A stretch of 7,480 bases of DNA. Source: Actinomycetes bacterium (lineage in GTDB: Bacteria; Actinomycetota; Acidimicrobiia; Spongiisociales; UBA4744). The stretch covers positions 1 to 7,480 of the forward strand of contig JAHEDM010000119.1 of assembly GCA_024641205.1 (NCBI GenBank). The letters run 5' to 3'. The notes under the pieces were generated by a model. It did not search any database. It saw nothing but the letters and a program-made list of their open reading frames with translations, and was not told the origin of the DNA. This document shows, one piece after another, positions 1-5,652 of this stretch. Made by a program: the position numbers and the translations under genes. The number at the start of each line of letters is the position of its first letter. Within the stretch, counting starts at the first letter, position 1.

Positions 1-2
1 GA

Positions 3-65
3 GCTGCGGCTCTGGCCGTTGCTCACGGCTTGCGAGATCAGGCAGAGGCGGCGCAGGAGGGCTGA
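3..65 (+). CDS. Possible C-terminal tail of an upstream gene (partial)
   Basis: This frame is open from the window edge to a TGA at 63-65 and encodes about 20 residues, reading AAALAVAHGLRDQAEAAQEG. The alanine-rich, helix-forming composition resembles a real protein C-terminus, but 20 residues are too few to name a family. The stop codon would lie in the loop of the hairpin formed by 56-62 and 66-72, an arrangement sometimes seen where a terminator begins at the end of a gene. A competing frame (frame 1) is open from base 1 to a TAG at 232-234, but its product is arginine-rich and irregular, so I prefer the shorter one. The call rests on composition only. Confidence 0.3.
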   Translation, partial: AAALAVAHGLRDQAEAAQEG

Positions 66-105
66 GCCCTCCGTTGCCTCGCTTGATCCCTCACGCCTGA
101 TCTCG
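33..105 (+). repeat. Long imperfect inverted repeat / structured element
   Basis: Bases 33-43 (CGAGATCAGGC) are perfectly complementary to 95-105 (GCCTGATCTCG). Inside, 45-49 (GAGGC) pairs with 76-80 (GCCTC), 50-52 can extend that helix against 73-75 using two G-U pairs and one C-G, and 56-62 (GGAGGGC) pairs with 66-72 (GCCCTCC) around a TGA loop. Bases 81-88 (GCTTGATC) are a near copy of 95-102 (GCCTGATC) and can replace it as partner of 36-43 with a single G-U pair, so two alternative 3' arms exist. No T-run follows, so a classical intrinsic terminator is unlikely. It may be a transcript-end structure of the upstream gene or a palindromic repeat. Confidence 0.6.
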
Positions 106-132
106 GTGCGCTATCCGCTGTTGCCATGGTCA

Positions 133-155
133 CGGATTGAAACTCCCGGATTGAA
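133..155 (+). repeat. Short direct repeat of a 9-mer
   Basis: CGGATTGAA occurs at 133-141 and again at 147-155, a 14-base period. It lies upstream of the predicted promoter of the solute-binding protein gene. It could be a regulator site, but two copies of a 9-mer is weak evidence and no function is assigned. Confidence 0.35.
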
Positions 156-206
156 GGGCTGGGTTGGAGCCAACGACCGACCACTGGAAGAGAGGGTGGC
201 CGTGAG

Positions 207-237
207 CTGTCAATCCACCTCATACCCGATTTAGACT
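207..237 (+). promoter_or_regulatory. Candidate promoter of the solute-binding protein gene
   Basis: A -10-like TAGACT at 232-237 fits the actinobacterial TAnnnT pattern. CTGTCA at 207-212 is a weak -35 match with a 19-base spacer. Transcription would start near 244, giving a leader of about 32 bases that contains the AAGGAA ribosome binding site at 265-270. This is prediction by eye only. Confidence 0.35.
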
Positions 238-264
238 CCCGTTCGAGGTCTTGTCTAGTCGAAT

Positions 265-270
265 AAGGAA
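265..270 (+). promoter_or_regulatory. Ribosome binding site deciding the start at 276
   Basis: AAGGAA sits five bases before the ATG at 276. A TTG immediately upstream at 273 is in the same frame, but the spacing and the codon itself favour the ATG as the start. Confidence 0.6.
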
Positions 271-275
271 CGTTG

Positions 276-1565
276 ATGGCGCCGAAGTGGCAGCGGAAAA
301 TCATGGTCGGCGTGGCTTTGGTCATGGTGATGACGGCGTGCACCTCGGGCAGTGGCGCGACAACGACGGTCGCTGATGGCTCGACAACAACCACCCCGGG
401 CGCCGGAGGTTCTTCAACCAGCACTTCGCAACCGGCGCAGGTGACGAAGCTAGTGGTGTGGGCCGACGAGACCCGGGCGCCTGTTATCGAAGCTGCCGGG
501 AAGCTCTACGAAGCAGACTCCGGCATCGTCGTCGAGGTTGAAGTGATGCCGTTCCTCGAGATACGGGGAGCCGTACTGAGCGCCGTTCCGGCCGGTCAGG
601 GACCCGATCTCTTCATCGATTCGAATGAGGGCACAGGTGTTTTGGCACAGGCAGGCATCATCGCCCCGCTTGATCTCGGAGGACGCGAGAGTGAGTTTGT
701 TCCTGTGGCGATTGACGCTTTTGCCTACGACGGGAACGTGTACGGGGTTCCGTTTCTCACCGAAGGGCTCGGCCTGTTCTACAACAAGGATCTCGTGCAA
801 CAACCGCCTGCCGACTTTGACACTCTCCGGGCTGTGTGCGACAGTCTCGGCTTCCCGACCGCCGACGGCTTGCCGTGCCTGGCCATCCCCGCAGGCGAAC
901 CCCGCCATCAATTCCCCTTCATTTCGGGCTTTGGCGGGTACGTTTTCGGGTTTGGTGACCGTGCCTACGACGTGACCGATGTCGGCATCGGTTCTTCCGA
1001 AGCCATCGCCGGAGCTACGTTCCTCAACAACCTCTATCGGGATGGGTATGCAGATAGTGCCGTTGACTACTCCGTCATGGCCGACCTGTTCAATCAAGGG
1101 GCGGTGCCGTTCATGTGGACCGGTCCCTGGCAGGTCGAAGCCGTCGACGCGGCGGGCGTCAATTACGGTGTGGCGAAGTTGCCGACCATGAGTGGCAACC
1201 CGCCTCGACCCCTGGTGGGGTCGCAGGGTTTCTTCCTCAATGCTTTGACTGAGAAGTCGGAAGCGGCGGTGTCCTTCCTGTTCGACTACGTCGCCACTAT
1301 CGAGTCGATGGCAGAGCTTGCAGCGGTGACCAACCGGCCTCCGGCCCTGCTGAGTGCATTGGGTGAGGTCGGTGGCAATCCCAACATGCTGGCTCTTGCG
1401 GAATCGGGCTCCGACGGCCTCCCCCTTCCGAATATTCCGGAGATGGAGGCCGTCTGGGGACCCCTTGCTGATGCCATTGCTGCTCTCGACCAGGGAAACG
1501 GCGACCCGGCGGCCATCATGGGGACCGCAGACGAATTGGTGCGGGCGACGGTAGGGGCCGGCTAG
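276..1565 (+). CDS. Maltose/maltodextrin-type ABC transporter solute-binding lipoprotein
   Basis: This 429-residue protein is an extracellular sugar-binding component of an ABC importer (family 1, MalE-like), anchored to the outer face of the membrane. A lysine/arginine n-region, a hydrophobic stretch (residues 9-19) and a lipobox ending MTAC put the lipidated cysteine at residue 22, followed by a Ser/Thr/Gly linker to about residue 52. The mature part follows E. coli MalE closely from memory: KLVVWAD, FYNKDL, YDVTDVGI, TGPW, VNYGVAKLPT and PNIPEMEAVW. Counterparts of MalE sugar-stacking Trp230 and Trp340 are kept (Trp285, Trp394), as are Glu163 and Glu208. The position of MalE Trp62 appears to be Asp, and Tyr155 appears to be Arg, so the ligand may not be maltose. 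Cys188 and Cys201 could form a disulfide. No permease gene follows; the next gene is convergent. The family is secure, the substrate is not. Confidence 0.92.
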   Translation: MAPKWQRKIMVGVALVMVMTACTSGSGATTTVADGSTTTTPGAGGSSTSTSQPAQVTKLVVWADETRAPVIEAAGKLYEADSGIVVEVEVMPFLEIRGAVLSAVPAGQGPDLFIDSNEGTGVLAQAGIIAPLDLGGRESEFVPVAIDAFAYDGNVYGVPFLTEGLGLFYNKDLVQQPPADFDTLRAVCDSLGFPTADGLPCLAIPAGEPRHQFPFISGFGGYVFGFGDRAYDVTDVGIGSSEAIAGATFLNNLYRDGYADSAVDYSVMADLFNQGAVPFMWTGPWQVEAVDAAGVNYGVAKLPTMSGNPPRPLVGSQGFFLNALTEKSEAAVSFLFDYVATIESMAELAAVTNRPPALLSALGEVGGNPNMLALAESGSDGLPLPNIPEMEAVWGPLADAIAALDQGNGDPAAIMGTADELVRATVGAG

Positions 1566-1585
1566 CAGCTCCGGGAGGTCGATGA

Positions 1586-2029
1586 CTACGTCTTCTCCAT
1601 GCGTTCCGCAAGCTCGTCGATCTGTCTGGAGAACCCCGACCCGATGGCCTTGCTGACGATCGGGAAGAACATGATGGCCAGCATGCCTCGCGGCCGGATG
1701 GTCAGGGAAACGGTCATGTCGGTTCCGTGCGGGTTGGAGGACTGCAACTCGGTGGTGATCGTCCCTTCGAATTCGGCCGCATCAACGGTGACCACCATGA
1801 GAGCCGGCGGGTCGGCTTCGAGGGTCTTGGCAGATCCCTCGTAGGGCTTCATCCCCGCCTCTGCCAGAAACCGGTAGCTGCGCAAAGTCCCGTCCGGATG
1901 GTGGTGGGCATCAAACACGCGCTGGACGCCGGCAATGCTGCCCCATGTCTCCGGTTCCTGAAGTATGACCCAGGCGCGCTCAGGAAGCGTACTGAGGTGA
2001 ACGGTGTGGGTGAATCGGTCGGGTGGCAC
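1586..2029 (-). CDS. SRPBCC-fold (START/polyketide cyclase-like) protein
   Basis: This small cytoplasmic protein (147 residues from the chosen start) looks like a helix-grip SRPBCC domain. Such domains bind hydrophobic ligands or act as cyclases, and many remain uncharacterised. Its N-terminus has the usual strand-then-helix pattern (FTHTVHLSTLPERAWVILQEPETW, split here as FTHTVHLS and PERAWVILQEPETW), central strands follow, and a long C-terminal helix ends IDELAERMEKT. The frame stays open upstream to 2179, but that extension would run through the divergent promoter and into the regulator gene. The GTG at 2029-2027 gives a normal family length and lies seven bases after a TACGCT -10 hexamer, so I take it as a leaderless start; no Shine-Dalgarno sequence precedes it. 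It ends 20 bp from the convergent lipoprotein gene. The ligand is unknown. Confidence 0.8.
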   Translation of the reverse strand: MPPDRFTHTVHLSTLPERAWVILQEPETWGSIAGVQRVFDAHHHPDGTLRSYRFLAEAGMKPYEGSAKTLEADPPALMVVTVDAAEFEGTITTELQSSNPHGTDMTVSLTIRPRGMLAIMFFPIVSKAIGSGFSRQIDELAERMEKT

Positions 2030-2036
2030 GCACAAG

Positions 2037-2065
2037 AGCGTATGGTCATAGACACCACAACGCAA
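2037..2065 (-). promoter_or_regulatory. Leaderless promoter of the SRPBCC gene
   Basis: On the minus strand TTGCGT (2065-2060) and TACGCT (2042-2037) form -35 and -10 hexamers with a 17-base spacer. Seven bases later comes GTG at 2029, so the transcript would begin at or one base before the start codon. An inverted repeat TATG-GT-CATA (2041-2050) overlaps the -10 edge and could be an operator half. Confidence 0.55.
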
Positions 2066-2079
2066 GGCTTTGATAGCCT
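2049..2079 (+). promoter_or_regulatory. Leaderless promoter of the regulator gene
   Basis: TAGACA (2049-2054) and TAGCCT (2074-2079) form -35 and -10 hexamers with a 19-base spacer. The ATG at 2087 lies seven bases after the -10, the same geometry as the opposite promoter. The two promoters overlap back to back. Confidence 0.5.
2065..2079. promoter_or_regulatory. Candidate operator (inverted repeat on the -10)
   Basis: AGGCT (2065-2069) and AGCCT (2075-2079) are perfect inverted arms separated by five bases. The right arm covers the -10 hexamer of the regulator promoter, a natural place for autorepression by a winged-helix dimer. Five-base arms are short, so this is tentative. Confidence 0.35.
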
Positions 2080-2086
2080 CCGGTCC

Positions 2087-2659
2087 ATGATCGATCCAAC
2101 GGGCTACTTGCGTTTGGTGCTTGACCCGGTTCGTCTGGCAATATTGGGAGCTGCCGCGGTCGGCCCGGTCGATGCCCAAGAACTAGCCGCTCGGTTGGGG
2201 GCCAAGCCGAAGACGGTGCTGCTGGCGATCGTCAGACTACGGGAAGCGGGCTTGCTGGACGAGGAGCATCGCCTCGCATTAGGGACGCTGCGGCGCCTCG
2301 GCTCAGAGCTTCCTGCGCCTGAGGGAGCCGACCCGTCGGTGACGGAAGGTCCGTGGGGTGAAGAAGAGGCGACGGTCATGCGTAGGTTCTTCGACGGGAC
2401 CCGGCTGACCCAGATACCTGCCCAGCGTTCCAAGCGCCTCACCATTCTCGAGCGGCTTGCCCAGGAGTTCGAGCCGGGCGTGCGCTATGCCGAGCGAGAC
2501 GTCAACTTCACCCTGCAGTTATGGCACCCCGATTACGCGGCTCTTCGTCGCTATCTGGTCGATGAAGGGTTCCTCACCAGGGCCGATGGCGTCTATTGGC
2601 GAACCGGTGGCCGTTTCGCCCATGATCCAGTTGATCGAGTCGGATCCGACGATCAATGA
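2087..2659 (+). CDS. Winged-helix (ArsR-like) transcription regulator with DUF2087 domain
   Basis: This 190-residue protein combines an N-terminal winged helix-turn-helix (about residues 7-65: DPVRLAILGAAAVGPVDAQELA followed by the recognition-helix region KPKTVLLAIVRLREAGLL; note the break is mine) with a C-terminal DUF2087 domain (about 98-172). DUF2087 hallmarks are visible: RFFDGTRLTQIPAQRSKR, a tyrosine-acid-aspartate-valine-asparagine stretch (YAERDVN) and LRRYLVDEGFLTRADGVYWR. In related proteins the first domain binds DNA; the role of DUF2087 is not established. An upstream ATG at 2042 is in frame, but the ATG at 2087 sits at leaderless distance from a TAGCCT -10 and begins where the family does. 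The gene is divergent from the SRPBCC gene with overlapping promoters, so it probably regulates that gene and itself. No metal-binding cysteine motif is visible. Confidence 0.82.
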   Translation: MIDPTGYLRLVLDPVRLAILGAAAVGPVDAQELAARLGAKPKTVLLAIVRLREAGLLDEEHRLALGTLRRLGSELPAPEGADPSVTEGPWGEEEATVMRRFFDGTRLTQIPAQRSKRLTILERLAQEFEPGVRYAERDVNFTLQLWHPDYAALRRYLVDEGFLTRADGVYWRTGGRFAHDPVDRVGSDDQ

Positions 2660-2733
2660 CGCAGGAATGTGCCTGCTCCGGCCTACCGCAGAAAGCGGAC
2701 GGCGGACGGCGTTCTCCTAGACATCCGTCGTTT
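2660..2733. other. Intergenic segment with short repeats
   Basis: No gene is supported here. GCAGG (2661-2665) and CCTGC (2672-2676) form a small hairpin just after the regulator stop codon. A 7-mer CGGACGG is repeated in tandem at 2696-2702 and 2703-2709. Neither has a clear role. Confidence 0.4.
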
Positions 2734-2819
2734 CCGGGCAGACAATGATCTTGCAGGGTCTGCGGGCGCAAAGGCGGAGTATGGGATTTCTTCCGTAGAC
2801 CCTGCTTTTGTCTGCCCGG
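2734..2819 (+). terminator. Large stem-loop, probable terminator of the regulator transcript
   Basis: Two nested helices make one long hairpin. The outer one pairs CCGGGCAGACAA (2734-2745) perfectly with TTGTCTGCCCGG (2808-2819). The inner one pairs GCAGGGTCTGCGG (2753-2765) with CCGTAGACCCTGC (2793-2805), Watson-Crick throughout except G2762-U2796. An internal loop of seven bases against two separates them, and the end loop is about 27 bases. The inner helix is followed by TTTT (2806-2809), as in an intrinsic terminator, although the outer helix competes for two of those bases. The wobble pair is stable only in plus-strand RNA, which suggests that strand is the functional one. A dispersed palindromic repeat is the main alternative. 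Confidence 0.5.
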
Positions 2820-2837
2820 TACGTAGTGGCCCGTGGC

Positions 2838-2843
2838 TAAGAT
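2838..2843 (+). promoter_or_regulatory. Candidate -10 for the deacetylase operon
   Basis: TAAGAT lies nine bases before the ATG at 2853, which would give a leader of only two or three bases. No convincing -35 is visible at the expected distance. No Shine-Dalgarno sequence precedes the ATG, which fits near-leaderless expression. Confidence 0.4.
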
Positions 2844-2852
2844 CGTCTCCCC

Positions 2853-3698
2853 ATGGCCGGATTACTCGCCTTCCACGCCCATCCCGATGACGAGACCACC
2901 TCGACCGGGGGAACCCTGGCGCGCTATGCACAAGCAGGCGAACAGGTGGTCGTGGTCACGGCGACAGATGGGGCAGTGGGGGAGATCCACAACTATGACA
3001 ACCCCGAAGAGCTAAAGCCGCGTCTCGCCGGGATTCGTTCCGAGGAGATGGCCAAGGCGGCCGGGGTGTTGGGGATCACGAGCCATGCTTTCCTCGGATA
3101 CCGGGACTCCGGAATGATGGGCACCCAAGACAACGGACATCCTGACGCGTTCTGGAACGCCGATTTCATGGAAGCCACCGGCCGCCTGGTTCACCTGATC
3201 CGTCGCTATCAACCCGAGGTGGTGATTGCATACGATCCGTTTGGCGGGTACGGCCACCCCGATCACATTCAGGTGAATCGAATCGGTACCGCCGCCTTCT
3301 TCGGAGCCGATGATGTTGGCCGTTTCCCACCGGCAGAGGGCGAAGGGCTCTGGACGCCCTGCAAGCTGTATTGGGTCACGTATCCCCGTTCCAGAACCCT
3401 CTCCATCCGTCAAGCGCTCCACGAAGCCGGTGAAATCACCGACGAGGAGTTCAACCGGCGGCCGGCAGTTGGGATCCCGGACGAAGACATCACCGCCTGG
3501 GTGGATGTACGGGACTTTGTCGATCGCAAATTCGAGGCCTGGGCCGCTCACCGCAGCCAGATCCCCGAAGATTGGTGGCTCTTGAGGGTACCGGAGGAGG
3601 CCAGGCCGACGGTGTTCGGCCGGGAGAGCTTCATGCGGATTGCCAGCCGGGTCGACGCTCCGGATCGTGAGGACGATCTCTTCGCCGGGCTCCGATGA
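2853..3698 (+). CDS. PIG-L/LmbE family zinc deacetylase, MshB-like
   Basis: This 281-residue cytoplasmic enzyme should hydrolyse an N-acetyl group from an amino sugar conjugate. The zinc site is complete: AHPDDE places His10 and Asp13 as ligands with Asp12 as the likely general base, and GGYGHPDH supplies His138 plus conserved Tyr133, His135 and Asp137. Comparison from memory favours MshB, the deacetylase of mycothiol synthesis, over the conjugate amidase Mca: YRDSGMMGT, VIAYDPFGGYGHPDH (Mca has GGYPHPDH), a KLYWV segment and a C-terminal DLFAGLR. Length fits the family (about 280-300). Other PIG-L deacetylases act on antibiotic or glycan intermediates, so mycothiol specificity is an inference and no symbol is given. 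It is the first gene of a tightly packed operon and its stop overlaps the next start as ATGA. Confidence 0.88.
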   Translation: MAGLLAFHAHPDDETTSTGGTLARYAQAGEQVVVVTATDGAVGEIHNYDNPEELKPRLAGIRSEEMAKAAGVLGITSHAFLGYRDSGMMGTQDNGHPDAFWNADFMEATGRLVHLIRRYQPEVVIAYDPFGGYGHPDHIQVNRIGTAAFFGADDVGRFPPAEGEGLWTPCKLYWVTYPRSRTLSIRQALHEAGEITDEEFNRRPAVGIPDEDITAWVDVRDFVDRKFEAWAAHRSQIPEDWWLLRVPEEARPTVFGRESFMRIASRVDAPDREDDLFAGLR

Positions 3699-4525
3699 TT
3701 GAAGCGGCCTCCGCCCGTTGGCGGCGCTTGTTGGAAGAGTGGACAATTCCGGGAGAGTTGCTCGATGCCGTTCCGGATTCGCCCTATGGATGGTCTCCTG
3801 AGCTCTGGAAGCGGCGGGCGCAGGTCGCCTGCGAGCAAGGAATTCAGACGCCAACCAGCGATAGGGTCCGCTCGCTCCTTCCCGCCTCGGGAACCTTGCT
3901 CGACGTAGGAGCCGGGACCGGGCGGGCGTCTCTGCTGCATGCCGCCGAAGGCCATGCGGTTACCGCCGTGGAGAAGAACCCGGACCTGGGGGAGGGTTTC
4001 CGACAGCGGGCTGGAGAACAGGGTGTGTCCGCCGAGTTGATCGAGGGTGCCTGGCCTGACGTGGCTGCCGGCATCGACCTGCACGACGCGGTTGTTTGTG
4101 CCCACGTCGTCTACGACGTCGCGGACATCGAGCCTTTCCTCTCGGCATTGTTCCGGCACGCGCGGGTAGGTGTCGTGGTGGAGTTGACCCCCGAGCATCC
4201 GTGGTCGGATCTAGCCCCGTATTACCGGGCTCTTCACCAACTCGAGCGACCGCAAGGACCGACCTATGCCGACTTTGTCCAGGTTGTTGAGGCGATCTGT
4301 GGAAGGCCCCCTCACGTCGAGATATGGAGCCGCCCGGGCCAGATGTGGTTCGAGAGCTGGGATGAGATCCTCGATCACTACGGGAAGCGGTTGGTGTTGC
4401 CCCGCGACCGCTGGGAAGAACTCCGGGAGCTGCTGGCTCCGCAGACGGAAAACGAGAAGGGCCGATTGTTCGTTGGGGGACGAGATCGGACCATCGTGAC
4501 GGTCTGGTGTCGCACTGCTCCATGA
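3695..4525 (+). CDS. Class I SAM-dependent methyltransferase
   Basis: This 276-residue protein has a Rossmann-like methyltransferase core. Motif I is LLDVGAGTGRAS (residues 68-79), the acidic residue ending strand 2 that should hold the SAM ribose is Glu93 (AVEKNP), and DAVVCAHVVYDV (131-142) matches the strand 4 region. An N-terminal helical segment of about 60 residues (MIEAASARWRRLLEEW and onward) and a C-terminal part beyond 170 rich in Trp, Tyr and Arg probably form the substrate lid. The substrate cannot be read from the sequence. The ATG overlaps the deacetylase stop codon (ATGA at 3695-3698) without a Shine-Dalgarno site, so translation is probably coupled. A role modifying the product of the deacetylase is possible but unproven. 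Confidence 0.82.
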   Translation: MIEAASARWRRLLEEWTIPGELLDAVPDSPYGWSPELWKRRAQVACEQGIQTPTSDRVRSLLPASGTLLDVGAGTGRASLLHAAEGHAVTAVEKNPDLGEGFRQRAGEQGVSAELIEGAWPDVAAGIDLHDAVVCAHVVYDVADIEPFLSALFRHARVGVVVELTPEHPWSDLAPYYRALHQLERPQGPTYADFVQVVEAICGRPPHVEIWSRPGQMWFESWDEILDHYGKRLVLPRDRWEELRELLAPQTENEKGRLFVGGRDRTIVTVWCRTAP

Positions 4526-5145
4526 CCACACTCAGGGCGGAATCCCAGCTGACTGAGGCTGCTTCCATCCTCTCGGAGCGGGATCCCGATCTCGCCGCCA
4601 CCGTCAAACGTTTCGGCCCGCCGCCTATGTGGCCTCGCCGGCCGGGCTTTGCGACGTTGCTGCAGATCATCCTCGAGCAGCAGGTGTCGTTGGCCTCAGC
4701 TCGCGTCGCATACGATCGTCTCCGTGCCGCTATCCCGGCTGTGACACCGGAGAACTTCCTAACCCTCGACGACGAGACCCTCAGGTCGGTCGGTTTCAGC
4801 CGCCAGAAGGCAGGGTACGGGCGCTTCCTGGCCTCTGTCTTGGTCGATGGTTCTTTCGATCTTGATGCCGTGGCGAGTTGGTCGGACGACCACGCCCGGG
4901 ATGCGCTGGTGGGCCTGAGAGGGGTGGGTCTCTGGACCGCAGACACCTACCTCTTGATGGCCTTGGGCCGTCCGGACGTATGGCCCGCTGGTGACATTGC
5001 GCTGCAGGCCGCCGTACGCGAAGTGAAGGGCATGCAAACCCGCCCTTCCTACGACGAAATGGTTGAAGTAGCCGAGGAGTGGCGACCGTGGCGATCAGTT
5101 GCCGCCCGGATCCTCTGGTTCCACTATCTCGGCGGTCGAACCTAG
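4522..5145 (+). CDS. AlkA-type DNA-3-methyladenine glycosylase (HhH-GPD)
   Basis: This 207-residue base-excision repair enzyme should remove alkylated purines from DNA. The helix-hairpin-helix is LRGVGLWTADTYLL (132-145), and the catalytic aspartate is Asp158 in WPAGDIALQAAV, 14 to 26 residues on as in the HhH-GPD superfamily. LLQIILEQQVS (46-56) and a C-terminal WRPWRSVAARILWFHY (187-202) match AlkA (WKPWRS). It lacks the separate N-terminal domain of E. coli AlkA (282 residues), as many short bacterial homologues do, and shows no C-terminal Fe-S cysteines like those of Nth or MutY. A GTG at 4507 is in frame, but the ATG at 4522 forms an ATGA overlap with the methyltransferase stop, repeating the previous junction. 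Its TAG shares CTAG with the convergent gene. Confidence 0.9.
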   Translation: MTTLRAESQLTEAASILSERDPDLAATVKRFGPPPMWPRRPGFATLLQIILEQQVSLASARVAYDRLRAAIPAVTPENFLTLDDETLRSVGFSRQKAGYGRFLASVLVDGSFDLDAVASWSDDHARDALVGLRGVGLWTADTYLLMALGRPDVWPAGDIALQAAVREVKGMQTRPSYDEMVEVAEEWRPWRSVAARILWFHYLGGRT

Positions 5146-5648
5146 TCGTTATCTGAGGTCTGCTGAATGGGTCCAACGACGAAAACCTTGCGAGGTGTTG
5201 TCGGGTGGTATCTGACCATGACCTTGATGCCGGGTAGATAGCTGCCCTCGGCACCGGTTGTGACCATCGTCTTGGTTCTGGTCCGGTAGGGAGAACCGGC
5301 GGGGGGACGGACCTCGAGCACCAACCCATACTCGGAAAGCACCTCGCCCATGTCATGGGTGATCGCCCCGGTTCTCCAGACTTCGACGATTGCTGCGGTT
5401 GTCTGGATGCCCTCCGTTGCCACTTTCCGGTACGTGACGGTCGGGATGAGTCCAAGCGCTGCTCCGGTGGCCAGGGCCGCAGCTGCCACCAGGGCGATGA
5501 CCAGCAGCAGGGTTCCGGCCCCACCCCGCGGGTCGAGAGGCCACCGGGCGTTGCCGCTCCAGCCTGTCAGGTTGGCGATCCAGAAGCCTACGTACGCGCC
5601 GACCACCCCGGCGAGAACCGCCACGATCACTCTGGCCGGCCTGGCCAC
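5142..5648 (-). CDS. DUF3592 family membrane protein
   Basis: The product (168 residues from the chosen start) has two predicted membrane helices near the N-terminus (about residues 6-27, VIVAVLAGVVGAYVGFWIA, and 43-66, TLLLVIALVAAAALATGAAL) followed by a soluble beta-rich domain. The pattern GIQTTAAIVEVW, YGLVLEVRPPAG, GIKVMVRYHPTTPRKVFV is typical of DUF3592, whose function is unknown. The frame is open to an ATG at 5756, but the extra 36 residues are Gly/Pro/His-rich and overlap the neighbouring promoter region. The GTG at 5648-5646 has a good Shine-Dalgarno site, AAGGGAG, five bases upstream (plus-strand 5653-5659). Its stop overlaps the stop of the convergent glycosylase gene. It is divergent from the ABC-F gene. 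Confidence 0.78.
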   Translation of the reverse strand: MARPARVIVAVLAGVVGAYVGFWIANLTGWSGNARWPLDPRGGAGTLLLVIALVAAAALATGAALGLIPTVTYRKVATEGIQTTAAIVEVWRTGAITHDMGEVLSEYGLVLEVRPPAGSPYRTRTKTMVTTGAEGSYLPGIKVMVRYHPTTPRKVFVVGPIQQTSDND

Positions 5649-5652
5649 ATGA

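Noticed and set aside
133..155. Direct repeats considered as a CRISPR fragment
   Set aside because: Only two 9-base copies with a 5-base gap; no repeat or spacer of CRISPR size.
19..234. Open frame on the plus strand across the left intergenic region (open from base 1)
   Set aside because: Its product is arginine-rich and irregular, it runs through the palindromic element at 33-105, and it has no Shine-Dalgarno site or recognisable domain.
1566..1585. Terminator between the lipoprotein and SRPBCC genes
   Set aside because: Only a tiny CTCC-G-GGAG palindrome is present and no T-run, so I could not support a terminator.
2734..2819. Inverted repeats considered as the ends of a MITE-like mobile element
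   Set aside because: No target-site duplication is visible next to the arms, and the nested pairing suits an RNA hairpin better. A copy search would be needed to revive the idea.
3012..3854. 280-residue minus-strand open frame opposite the deacetylase and methyltransferase
   Set aside because: It is antisense to a gene with complete catalytic motifs, shows no domain of its own, and long antisense frames are expected in GC-rich DNA.
3960..4946. 328-residue minus-strand open frame opposite the methyltransferase and glycosylase
   Set aside because: The translation is Arg/Ser/Pro-rich and low in hydrophobic core residues, typical of a shadow frame of real genes.
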